From Psychromonas sp. B3M02 (GTDB lineage Bacteria; Pseudomonadota; Gammaproteobacteria; Enterobacterales; Psychromonadaceae): a stretch of 46,977 nucleotides of DNA. The position numbers were made by a program, and so were the translations under genes. Each line of letters opens with the position of its first letter. Positions within the stretch are counted from its first letter, which is position 1. Shown in pieces: positions 26,887 to 34,969 of the stretch. The notes under the pieces are model-generated. The model saw nothing but the letters and a program-made list of their open reading frames with translations. It was not told the DNA's origin and made no database searches. The DNA is taken from assembly GCF_003318165.1 (NCBI RefSeq), contig NZ_QOCB01000116.1:1-46977 (forward strand). The letters are read 5' to 3'.

Positions 26887-28611
26887 CTAGCGTAACCAAT
26901 TGGTTTTACTGAGCTCTATGATTTCATTACCTTTACCATTAATTAAGGCTTTCATCATATATAAACTAAAGCCTTTGGCTTGCTCTAGCTTGATTTGTGG
27001 TGGCATAGCGAGCTCTTGTTTTGCGGTTTCTACTTCCAATACCACCGGGCCTTTGCATGCCATCATGTCTGCCATCGCTTGTGGTAGTTTTTCTGGATCG
27101 CTCACGTTAATACCTTTTAAGCCACAGGCTTCAGCTATATTTGCAAAGCTTGGGTTATCTAAATCCGTATCATCTGATAGGTAGCCACTGGCTTTCATTT
27201 CCATTGCAACAAAGCCTAATGAGCGGTTGTTATAAACAATGATTTTGATTGGTAAGTTGAGTTGTTTCAGTGAGAGTAAATCACCCATTAACATAGAGAA
27301 ACCACCATCCCCACACATCGCAATGATTTGACGTTCTCGATCTAAGGATTGTGCGCCCATTGCTTGTGATAAAGCGTTAGCCATTGAGCCATGGTTAAAC
27401 GACCCAATGATACGGCGCTTGCCATTCATGGTGAGATAACGAGCAGCCCAGACGGTAGGCGTACCAACATCACAGGTAAAGATTGTATCATCACTGGCTT
27501 GCTCATCGAGCAGGCGGGTTAAGTACTGTGGATGAATCAAACCGTGAGAGGTTTTGCCATTAGCGAGCAAGTCTAAGTCCGCACGGGATGTTTTATAATG
27601 TTTGACGCATTTTTCGAGATGCTGGCTACTTCGGCCACCTTTTAATTGTGTTAACAGAGCACTCATCGTATGTTTAGCATCGCCTAAAACACTATGGTCA
27701 ACTTGCACATGCCTACCTAATGAAGCAGGCTGATTATCGATTTGTAAAATGGTACTGTTTTTAGGGTAAAAAGCTTTATAGGGAAAGCTGGTCCCAATCA
27801 TTAATAATGTATCCGCTTCTTCCATGGCATGATAACCAGAGGAGAAACCGATTAAACCAGTCATGCCAACATCATAAGGGTTGTTGTACTCAAGAAATTC
27901 TTTACCGCGCATGGCATGCACTATTGGAGCTTGTAGTTTTTCAGCGAGTGCGACCACCTCATCATGCGCTCCTTTACAACCAGCGCCACATAATAATGTG
28001 ATGTTTTTACTCTTATTTAGTTGGTCTGCCATCGTATCAATATCTGACTTTTCTGGCATATAAGTCGCAGGCTTTGGATGACTCCATTTAGCCGAGATGC
28101 CTTCAGGCATCGCTTTTAGGGCGACGTCACCAGGAAGCACTAATACGCTGACATCGTTATGTAAAATAGCTTGGCGCATGGCGGTTTCTAATAGATAGGG
28201 CATTTGCTCTGGATTAGAAACCATCTCACAAAATACACTACATTCTTTAAACAGTTCTTGCGGGTGTGTTTCTTGGAAGTATTGGCTGCCTATTTCTGAA
28301 GAGGGGATATGCGCGGCAATGGCTAATACTGGGACTTTGTTGCGATGACAGTCAAATAAGCCATTGATTAAATGAAGGTTTCCTGGGCCACAAGAACCTG
28401 CGCAAACGGCTAATTGTCCTGATATATGGGCTTCAGCGCCTGCTGCAAAAGCAGCGGCTTCTTCATGGCGAGTTCCTAACCATTCAATTTTACCCATTTT
28501 TCGTAAACTATCACTTATTCCATTGAGTGAATCGCCAGTTACTCCCCATATCCGTTCTATTCCTGCTTGGTCTAGGGTTTGAGTTATAAAACTTGCGATA
28601 CTTTGGCTCAT
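26887..28611 (-). CDS. poxB: Pyruvate oxidase (pyruvate:ubiquinone oxidoreductase)
   Basis: A 574-residue thiamine-diphosphate flavoenzyme that turns pyruvate into acetate and CO2 while reducing membrane ubiquinone. It aligns with E. coli PoxB along its length: [15 protein letters not shown] (catalytic Glu), [20 protein letters not shown], the ThDP motif [11 protein letters not shown], and the lipid-binding C-terminus ending in N-W-L-R. GAGGAG precedes the ATG. It is a single gene. A decayed fragment of another copy lies at 20104-20196. Confidence 0.96.
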   Translation of the reverse strand: MSQSIASFITQTLDQAGIERIWGVTGDSLNGISDSLRKMGKIEWLGTRHEEAAAFAAGAEAHISGQLAVCAGSCGPGNLHLINGLFDCHRNKVPVLAIAAHIPSSEIGSQYFQETHPQELFKECSVFCEMVSNPEQMPYLLETAMRQAILHNDVSVLVLPGDVALKAMPEGISAKWSHPKPATYMPEKSDIDTMADQLNKSKNITLLCGAGCKGAHDEVVALAEKLQAPIVHAMRGKEFLEYNNPYDVGMTGLIGFSSGYHAMEEADTLLMIGTSFPYKAFYPKNSTILQIDNQPASLGRHVQVDHSVLGDAKHTMSALLTQLKGGRSSQHLEKCVKHYKTSRADLDLLANGKTSHGLIHPQYLTRLLDEQASDDTIFTCDVGTPTVWAARYLTMNGKRRIIGSFNHGSMANALSQAMGAQSLDRERQIIAMCGDGGFSMLMGDLLSLKQLNLPIKIIVYNNRSLGFVAMEMKASGYLSDDTDLDNPSFANIAEACGLKGINVSDPEKLPQAMADMMACKGPVVLEVETAKQELAMPPQIKLEQAKGFSLYMMKALINGKGNEIIELSKTNWLR

Positions 28612-29056
28612 ATTAAGATACTCCTCAGTATTAGATGTGAAGGTGTAAAACCTTTATTGATAGCCGTATCGTTTTTATAAAAAATGATACGTAAAATTAT
28701 CATCCTCTTGATACATTGATTTTTCAAGACATAGATCACATTTTTATTTTTGTATCAGTTGCTTGTTTGATGAATCCATTGAGCTTTTTGATTAACGCTA
28801 GCGAGTTTGGTAGGTAGGGGGTTAAGAAGAAAATGATCACCATATTTTACTATGTTGCTTGGTCGAACAATGCTTTTGCATTTTATTTTAATTAATCGTA
28901 CTACATGATGTAACGTTTACCTTTTTTATAATGGGCTTTTCCTTTATATTCAACCTTTCGCTTATTAAATACTGAATAGGCATTATGTATTACCCATCCT
29001 TGATGAGCTCTCTTTGTTTATTTAGGTTTTAACTACAACAGATAGAGAGTGGCTCT
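28612..29056. other. Divergent promoter region between poxB and the MFS gene
   Basis: A 445-bp region with no gene. It repeats GATAC/GTATC words. GTATCGTTTTT and AAAAATGATAC (28666-28690) form a near-inverted repeat about 55 bp upstream of poxB, and CTTGATAC follows near 28713. No known regulator site was recognised. Confidence 0.4.
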
Positions 29057-31207
29057 GTGATAACGACTATTAAACCTCTTTTTTTACTGCTAATGAGCTG
29101 TTTTTTATTAATGACAGGTTATGGGTTAAGTAATATTTTATTGCCTGTTCGTATGCAAAATGACGGCATTAGTATTGATAATATCGGTATGGTCTTGTCG
29201 ATGTTATCTGTTGGTTTTTTGGTGGGGTCTTATTACAGCCGTAAACTACTTCAGCGCGTTGGCCATATTCGTATCTTTGCTATGTGTGGTAGTTTAACCT
29301 CTGTGGCTATCCTCCTATCGGGCCTTTTTCCTGACCCTATTTTATTAGCGATTATGCGAGTAGTGACTGGGTTCTGTATGGCTTGTACTAATGCGACTTT
29401 AGATAGCTGGTTGAGTTTTAGTGCCACCGAAAAAAATCGAGGAAGAATACTCTCCATCAATCAAATGGTGATCATGAGTGCACAATTTTTAGGCCAATTT
29501 TTATTAAATGTAGCGCCCATTGAAACCATGACGTTATTCGTCATTTCTGGCATTTTACTGAGCTTAGCTATAACGCCGATTGTCGTCAGTAAACAAAAAG
29601 GGCCTATTATCGAAGACAGTGAATCCATGTCGTTAATGATGATTATTAAATTGTCACCTCTTGGTGTTGTCAGTTGTTTTTACTGTGGTGTGTTTTATTC
29701 TGCGTTATTAAACATGCTACCTATTGTTGCCAATGATAATGGTATTAAAGGGTTTAACCTGTCTATCTTCATGGGCTCTGCGATTATTGGCGCGATTTTA
29801 TTGCAATTTCCTGTTGCGTATTTATCTGATAATTTTGACCGCCGAAAAATCATGTTAGGTATGGTATTAACCATCATTACAGCAGCCGTCTTAATTCCTA
29901 TTTTAATTTCGCTTAATCTGTTTTATTTAAGCTTGTTATCGATAGCCTTAATCACTGGGGTTGTCGCTTGCCTGTATCCAATGAGTATGTCTGAAACATT
30001 TGATAAAGTGGTAAAAGAACAAATTTTATCGGCAATGGCGTCGTTGTTATTTATCTATGCGTTAGGCAGTATTACAGGTCCTTTTTTAGCCTCCAAGGCG
30101 ATGAAATGGTTTGGTAATGATGCCTTATTTAGCTTTATTGTTGTCTTTGCGATCAGTTTGTTAGCCTTTATTTTATTACGTATGAAACAACGCCCCGCAC
30201 TGCCGCAAGAAGATCAAGACCATTTCGTCATGCAAACCCCTTCTGGTGTTATATCTGAACTTGATCCTCGAACGGATTACGTTGAACCTGCTTTTGAGCA
30301 AAGTGCAGAAGTGGATGTGGCTGTTAGCTTAGCGACTAAAAATCCTGGTATTGCGGTTAATATGGCAAAAGCAATTGCAGCGAAAGACCCACAAAATGCC
30401 ACCCATTTGGCAGCAGCATTAAGTACCATTGAAGAGATTAATATTGCTAAGCTATATGCTGCTATTACCACTGCTGCCCCTGAAATGTCTGTACATATCG
30501 CGGAAGCGTTGACTACGGCATCTCCCGAGCAAGCTGAAGAGCTGGTGGATTGGATAACCAATGACCATCCCGATCAACTTGCAAATATCATTGTTGCTAT
30601 CGCCAATGCAATGCCTGATAACGGTATTAGTGTGATGGAGCATGCTGCTGAAAATATGTTTGATGAAGACCCATCGGTGTTGTTAGAAATGACTGAACAA
30701 TACATGACAGAGTTTTCTGACTCTTTAGATGAAATGCGCCCGGTTGATAGAAGTGCGGCTGCATCAGAACAAACGGCTGCGGATCTTTACACGCGTTTAA
30801 GTGATATCTCCCCGGAACATTCTGCTGAGCTTGCCCTAACAGTCTCAGAAGCATTACCTGAATCTTCGAATGCAGTGGCAGAAGCTTACATCAATAACTT
30901 GGTAGAATCTGATAATGAACAAGAAGTAGATGCAGAAGCGACTGAAAATATTGAGGAAGCCGTCAGTGACTACCTAACTCATGTTGTAGAGAATATGCCT
31001 GAATATGCGGTTGATGTAGCGAGTACTATTATTGACTCTGTACCTGATGTTGCCTCTGAGATGGTAGAACTACTGCAAGAGTCGGATGCGCTTGATAGCG
31101 ATGAATTAACCGCCTCTATTGATGATAAACCAGAAGAAAATACCATCGAAGAACAGTTGTTCGATGCCGTTCAAACACAAACGACAGAGTCTACCAGTAA
31201 TAAATAA
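29057..31207 (+). CDS. MFS transporter with C-terminal acidic repeat domain
   Basis: A 716-residue protein starting at GTG, with a purine-rich AGAGAGTGG site just upstream. Residues 7-375 form a 12-segment major facilitator; the loop D-N-F-D-R-R-K (259-264) is the usual cytoplasmic motif. The rest, about 335 residues, is very acidic and built from 15-residue helical units of the pattern x-P-x-x-A-x-x-L-A-x-A-I-x-x-A. Seven units follow without gaps from Asn429 to about residue 533, and pairs recur near 585-614 and 648-677. An ordinary MFS protein ends near residue 400. The tail is predicted cytoplasmic. Substrate and tail function are unknown. It is a single gene with a strong terminator. Confidence 0.85.
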   Translation: MITTIKPLFLLLMSCFLLMTGYGLSNILLPVRMQNDGISIDNIGMVLSMLSVGFLVGSYYSRKLLQRVGHIRIFAMCGSLTSVAILLSGLFPDPILLAIMRVVTGFCMACTNATLDSWLSFSATEKNRGRILSINQMVIMSAQFLGQFLLNVAPIETMTLFVISGILLSLAITPIVVSKQKGPIIEDSESMSLMMIIKLSPLGVVSCFYCGVFYSALLNMLPIVANDNGIKGFNLSIFMGSAIIGAILLQFPVAYLSDNFDRRKIMLGMVLTIITAAVLIPILISLNLFYLSLLSIALITGVVACLYPMSMSETFDKVVKEQILSAMASLLFIYALGSITGPFLASKAMKWFGNDALFSFIVVFAISLLAFILLRMKQRPALPQEDQDHFVMQTPSGVISELDPRTDYVEPAFEQSAEVDVAVSLATKNPGIAVNMAKAIAAKDPQNATHLAAALSTIEEINIAKLYAAITTAAPEMSVHIAEALTTASPEQAEELVDWITNDHPDQLANIIVAIANAMPDNGISVMEHAAENMFDEDPSVLLEMTEQYMTEFSDSLDEMRPVDRSAAASEQTAADLYTRLSDISPEHSAELALTVSEALPESSNAVAEAYINNLVESDNEQEVDAEATENIEEAVSDYLTHVVENMPEYAVDVASTIIDSVPDVASEMVELLQESDALDSDELTASIDDKPEENTIEEQLFDAVQTQTTESTSNK

Positions 31208-31253
31208 TCGTCTATTGTTGAAAGCTAAGTCGAGCAGGGCAAACTGATACAAA

Positions 31254-31279
31254 AAAGCCAACTTAATTAAGTTGGCTTT
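31254..31279. terminator. Bidirectional terminator between MFS and alginate lyase genes
   Basis: AAAGCCAACTTAA (31254-31266) and TTAAGTTGGCTTT (31267-31279) form a perfect 26-bp palindrome, with A-run and T-run flanks, between two convergent genes. Confidence 0.88.
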
Positions 31280-31332
31280 GCGTTAAAGGTATTAATGATC
31301 TGTTAACGTTTAAGCATCATTAATGCATGTTT

Positions 31333-32379
31333 TTATTGACCATTTAATTTAAGTGCAGAGAAGGTCACGCTATTGTAGTCACCATTCTTTTTATCGACAG
31401 CAAAGTCTCCTGTGCCCGCACAACCTGGACCCCAAACAGGGTGTGTATCATTCACGCTACATTGTCCGTATGCGCCTGCTTTAAAGTAGAAAGCATCTTG
31501 TGCATAACCCATTGGTGAATCCTTATCGTCGATACCTTTACTCAGGTCGATATCATAAGTCACTTCTTTATGGCGTGCTGTTGTAAAGGTCAGGTGCATA
31601 ATGTCGCCCTTAACATCAACAACATAGCTGAATTCTTCACCCATTTTGATACCGGCTTCACCTGGCTCTTCTAAATTCTCCCATGTGTTACCCCATACTG
31701 GATAAGCAATATCAGCACGATTTGGATCTTTTTTAGCTAGATTACGTTCATAGTTCCAAAATACTGAACCGTACTCATGCCCAGGAAACTTTTTAAAGAA
31801 TATTTTTAATGGTTCGTTACCATGTCCAAAGCCAGTTTTTGCTTTGATTTGATCGTCGTACTTTTTAGCATGAATTTGGCCAACCACCACTGAGTGTGCT
31901 GCTGGTCTTTCAGGAAATTTAGCATGTTCAGAAACATGATTTACTTTTAACGTTGCTTCTAGAGTCCCGCCTACCTTACTGTAATCTGCTGCATTTTTAT
32001 TACTTTCAAGCGCGAAATTATTTAATGGTGCAGCAGTATCAATATGGAACATTGCTCCACGTGGCATTTGGCGTAATTCAGAACGCGCATTTTTAGAGTT
32101 CTTGGTGGTGACGGCTTTGTTTTGCACTTCAAACACCAAGTTGCCATCTTTATCTAAGAAGAAAAAATCTTCATGGGAGTAGCTCATCATAGCTACTCCT
32201 TCAATCTCATCAACTCGACCATCTTTATTGATATCGGCTGGAATGGTTATTTTCCAGTTTGTCATATCAAATTTATCAGCAGGAACTGGGTACGATACGC
32301 CATTACCAGCGACATCAGCGAGAGCTAACGTAGGTAAAGATAGTAACAGTGAGCCAGCAATCATTAGGTTGGTTTTCAT
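31333..32379 (-). CDS. Alginate lyase, polysaccharide lyase family 7
   Basis: A 348-residue secreted lyase. The start is placed at 32379 (GAGGTGATAAAA before the ATG, then a clean 21-residue signal peptide), not at the longer open frame to 32478. The three PL7 signatures are present: R-S-E-L-R (99-103), Q-I-H (168-170) and Y-F-K-A-G-A-Y-G-Q (298-306). Q-I-H is usually linked to activity on guluronate-containing blocks. Residues 49-60 (D-I-N-K-D-G-R-V-D-E-I-E) form a full EF-hand-like calcium loop near the N-terminus. It is a single gene; no alginate importer or other lyase is nearby, so the products must be handled elsewhere. Confidence 0.92.
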   Translation of the reverse strand: MKTNLMIAGSLLLSLPTLALADVAGNGVSYPVPADKFDMTNWKITIPADINKDGRVDEIEGVAMMSYSHEDFFFLDKDGNLVFEVQNKAVTTKNSKNARSELRQMPRGAMFHIDTAAPLNNFALESNKNAADYSKVGGTLEATLKVNHVSEHAKFPERPAAHSVVVGQIHAKKYDDQIKAKTGFGHGNEPLKIFFKKFPGHEYGSVFWNYERNLAKKDPNRADIAYPVWGNTWENLEEPGEAGIKMGEEFSYVVDVKGDIMHLTFTTARHKEVTYDIDLSKGIDDKDSPMGYAQDAFYFKAGAYGQCSVNDTHPVWGPGCAGTGDFAVDKKNGDYNSVTFSALKLNGQ

Positions 32380-32582
32380 TTTTATCACCTCATTATGTAA
32401 TATTGTCACACATAATAGCGGGGTAAAAAGTGAACAAAAGCTCATTGCCTTGGATGTGTTTAGTTGATCACATAGCAATAAGCAGATCTTATGATGGGAT
32501 CAAATATTTTAACCTAGACGGTCAATATTGTGAGAGTTTGATCTCATTCTAATGTTATACCAATCATGCTAATTAATAGATG

Positions 32583-33956
32583 TTAGTCATACATTAATTT
32601 CTGTGCTTTTTCTTGGTCGAACTCTTTTAGAGATTTTCTAGCGAGTTGTCTAAAAGGCAATGCTTTTACGATTTCTTCAAAAGGTTGTATTGCAAAGGCC
32701 CAAAATATAGAAGCATCTAATCCTAAAATAAGAAAAGCACACAAAGGGATTGATATAACCCATTGACCTGTAAAGTTTATTTTAAAAACAGCCGTGGTTT
32801 GTCCTACTGCACGTAGAATGTTGCCATGTACCGTATTGTAACCTCGTACTATCGGTAAAAAGATATAAAGCGGTGCAATAATCGTGAGAGCTTGGTAGGT
32901 TGCCTGGTCTAACTCTGGATAAATTTGATCTATAAATAAACTTAATATCGCAAACAACACGGCACATAATACTGAAATCACTACAGCGATATCGATACTG
33001 GTATCCACATTCTTGACTAAATCATCCATCTTTTTCGAACCAATTGCTTGGCTAACTGTGATTGCTGAAGAGTGTGACCAAGCTGCGATAAACTGAGTAC
33101 CAGCACGGATCCATGGCATTACCAAGGTGATCGCTACATAGGCATTAATTGCCAATTGCGAGTACAGTAATTGATAGATCGTGGCGCCAATAAGCAGGAT
33201 CGTCACATTGGCAGCAACAGGGAATATTTCGATAAAATGCGCACGTATATTTGCTAGCATATTGCTATCATTTGATGGGGGAGTAAAGGTGAAATCAGAG
33301 TCAAGGTGTATATATAAACCCAAATATATCATACGCACAGTGATAGCAATGACACTACCTATTGCAGCACCCTGAACTCCTAAACCCACGCTGTTTATTT
33401 CAGCTGATAGGTGATAACCATGTATTAATAAGTAAGAGAGAATGGCATTAATCGGTAGCTCAATGAGGTAACCTTTAAAGGGAACTTTGGTTTTACCTAA
33501 GCCATTAAACAGTGCAATCATCACCTGCGTAATTGCCGTGAACAGGATGATATATTTAGAGATATTAAGGTACTCTGCAATCTCTCGATGCAAGTTCATA
33601 TCATCGGTTAACAAAGCAATTAAAGGGCGGTCAAACAGGGTTAATATTGCCCAAAAAATGACTGCGATAGCGCCATTAATGAAAAATCCAGAGCATAATC
33701 CTTTATTGAGCGATACTTGATTATTAGCACCCACAGCTCGACTTAATACTAACTGTGTACCATTTGCTAAGGCCATTTGAATCCCTAAAACAGCCGCTAC
33801 AATGGTGGTGGCAATACCGATTGCAGCCAGTGGTATTTCACCTAAAGGCGATACAAGTAAGGTATCTATCATTAACATAGATTGCATTAATAGACCGTTT
33901 AGCGCGAGAGGCCAAGCAAGTGAAAAGTTCTTTTTTACATAGGATTGGGAAGACAC
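32583..33956 (-). CDS. MATE-family efflux transporter
   Basis: A 457-residue inner-membrane protein with about 12 hydrophobic segments and two related halves, typical of MATE (NorM/DinF) antiporters that export drugs or metabolites using sodium or protons. The start is a GTG preceded by AAGG; no in-frame ATG fits the conserved beginning better. It is divergent from the FrnE-like gene; the 318 bp between them (33957-34274) hold the palindromic promoter described separately. Substrate not predictable. Confidence 0.88.
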   Translation of the reverse strand: MSSQSYVKKNFSLAWPLALNGLLMQSMLMIDTLLVSPLGEIPLAAIGIATTIVAAVLGIQMALANGTQLVLSRAVGANNQVSLNKGLCSGFFINGAIAVIFWAILTLFDRPLIALLTDDMNLHREIAEYLNISKYIILFTAITQVMIALFNGLGKTKVPFKGYLIELPINAILSYLLIHGYHLSAEINSVGLGVQGAAIGSVIAITVRMIYLGLYIHLDSDFTFTPPSNDSNMLANIRAHFIEIFPVAANVTILLIGATIYQLLYSQLAINAYVAITLVMPWIRAGTQFIAAWSHSSAITVSQAIGSKKMDDLVKNVDTSIDIAVVISVLCAVLFAILSLFIDQIYPELDQATYQALTIIAPLYIFLPIVRGYNTVHGNILRAVGQTTAVFKINFTGQWVISIPLCAFLILGLDASIFWAFAIQPFEEIVKALPFRQLARKSLKEFDQEKAQKLMYD

Positions 33957-34185
33957 TGATAAACCTTAACTTAACTCTTACATTGCTGACATGAGTTAAT
34001 GTAATCGATGAAAATAGACGGTGAATGGCATATATTTCAATTATTACGGGTATGATTTTATGTTGATAAAGAAAGTGAGACAATCAAAATAGATGCTAAT
34101 TAAGTAGTATTGTACTATTTTATATCTGGATCGATCAATTTCATTATCTGGAGATTGTGAAGCAAATGCTTATTTATCGATTAAT

Positions 34186-34214
34186 TTGAACGATCGTTCT
34201 TAACTAGTTATAGT
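34186..34214 (+). promoter_or_regulatory. Sigma-70 promoter with two embedded palindromes
   Basis: TTGAAC (34186-34191) and TATAGT (34209-34214) are separated by exactly 17 bp. Two perfect palindromes fill this core: GAACGATCGTTC (34188-34199), overlapping the -35 box, and TAACTAGTTA (34201-34210), running into the -10 box. This is the geometry of a repressor-controlled promoter. It faces the FrnE-like gene. Confidence 0.7.
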
Positions 34215-34277
34215 GTGTTAGTATAAACCATATACAGTCGTTGTATGTTCAGTTTATTGACTGCAAAAGAGGTAATG

Positions 34278-34925
34278 ATGAGTAAGAAAATTCAATTAGA
34301 TATCGTATCAGATGTTGTTTGTCCGTGGTGCATTATTGGCTACAAAAATTTACAAAAAGCAATTGATGAATTAGGTGTTGAAGAGCAAATTGAGTTGCAA
34401 TGGCAACCTTTTGAATTAAACCCTAACATGCCAGCGGAAGGACAAAATTTACGAGAGCATGTTGCTGAAAAATACGGCTCGTCATTAGAAGAAAGTAATC
34501 AAGCTCGAATTAATATCGGTCAACGTGGTGCAGAAGTTGGTTTTAATTTTAACTTTTTTGAAGAGATGAAAATTGTTAATACCCGTGATGCGCATATTTT
34601 ATTAGAGTATGCCTATGAAAAAGGTAAACAAACGGAATTGAAATTGGCGCTATTTAGTGCCGCGTTTACTGACCAAAAAGATGTCTCTAACAGAGAAACA
34701 CTATTAGCTGAAGTCGTGAACATAGGTTTAGATGGTGAGGAAGCATCTGCTCGTTTAACAACACAAGCTTACCTGGATCAAGTCGTTGACAATGAAAGAT
34801 ATTGGCAAGGGTTAGGTATTTCAGCCGTGCCTACAGTTGTATTCAACCGTCAAAGTGCGTTATCTGGTGCACAACCTGTAGAAGCTTATAAACAGGTGAT
34901 CACTGAGTTATTGGCGGAAGCTTAA
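34278..34925 (+). CDS. DsbA-family oxidoreductase, FrnE-like
   Basis: A 215-residue thioredoxin-fold protein without a signal peptide, hence cytoplasmic. The active site is C-P-W-C (Cys15-Cys18) after the first strand, and the cis-proline is in S-A-V-P-T-V. The Q-P-F-E-L-N-P-N-M segment is typical of the FrnE/2-hydroxychromene-isomerase-like branch, linked to oxidative-stress protection in some bacteria. The ATG at 34278 is chosen because AGAGG lies 5 nt upstream; an ATG directly before it and one at 34245 are also in frame. Expression is probably controlled by the palindromes at 34188-34210. Confidence 0.9.
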   Translation: MSKKIQLDIVSDVVCPWCIIGYKNLQKAIDELGVEEQIELQWQPFELNPNMPAEGQNLREHVAEKYGSSLEESNQARINIGQRGAEVGFNFNFFEEMKIVNTRDAHILLEYAYEKGKQTELKLALFSAAFTDQKDVSNRETLLAEVVNIGLDGEEASARLTTQAYLDQVVDNERYWQGLGISAVPTVVFNRQSALSGAQPVEAYKQVITELLAEA

Positions 34926-34934
34926 ATTGACTAG

Positions 34935-34967
34935 GTTAGGTTAAGTATTATCATCGCTTAACCTAAC
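34935..34967 (+). terminator. Terminator of the FrnE-like gene
   Basis: GTTAGGTTAAG (34935-34945) pairs with CTTAACCTAAC (34957-34967), an 11-bp stem followed by TTTT, between convergent genes. Confidence 0.8.
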
Positions 34968-34969
34968 TT

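Noticed and set aside
30277-30854. Overlapping antisense open frames in the MFS tail
   Set aside because: They mirror the repetitive coding sequence of the tail and have no ribosome sites or family features.
32380-32478. Longer N-terminus for the alginate lyase
   Set aside because: The extra 33 codons lack a ribosome site and would bury the signal peptide; the ATG at 32379 has a good site.
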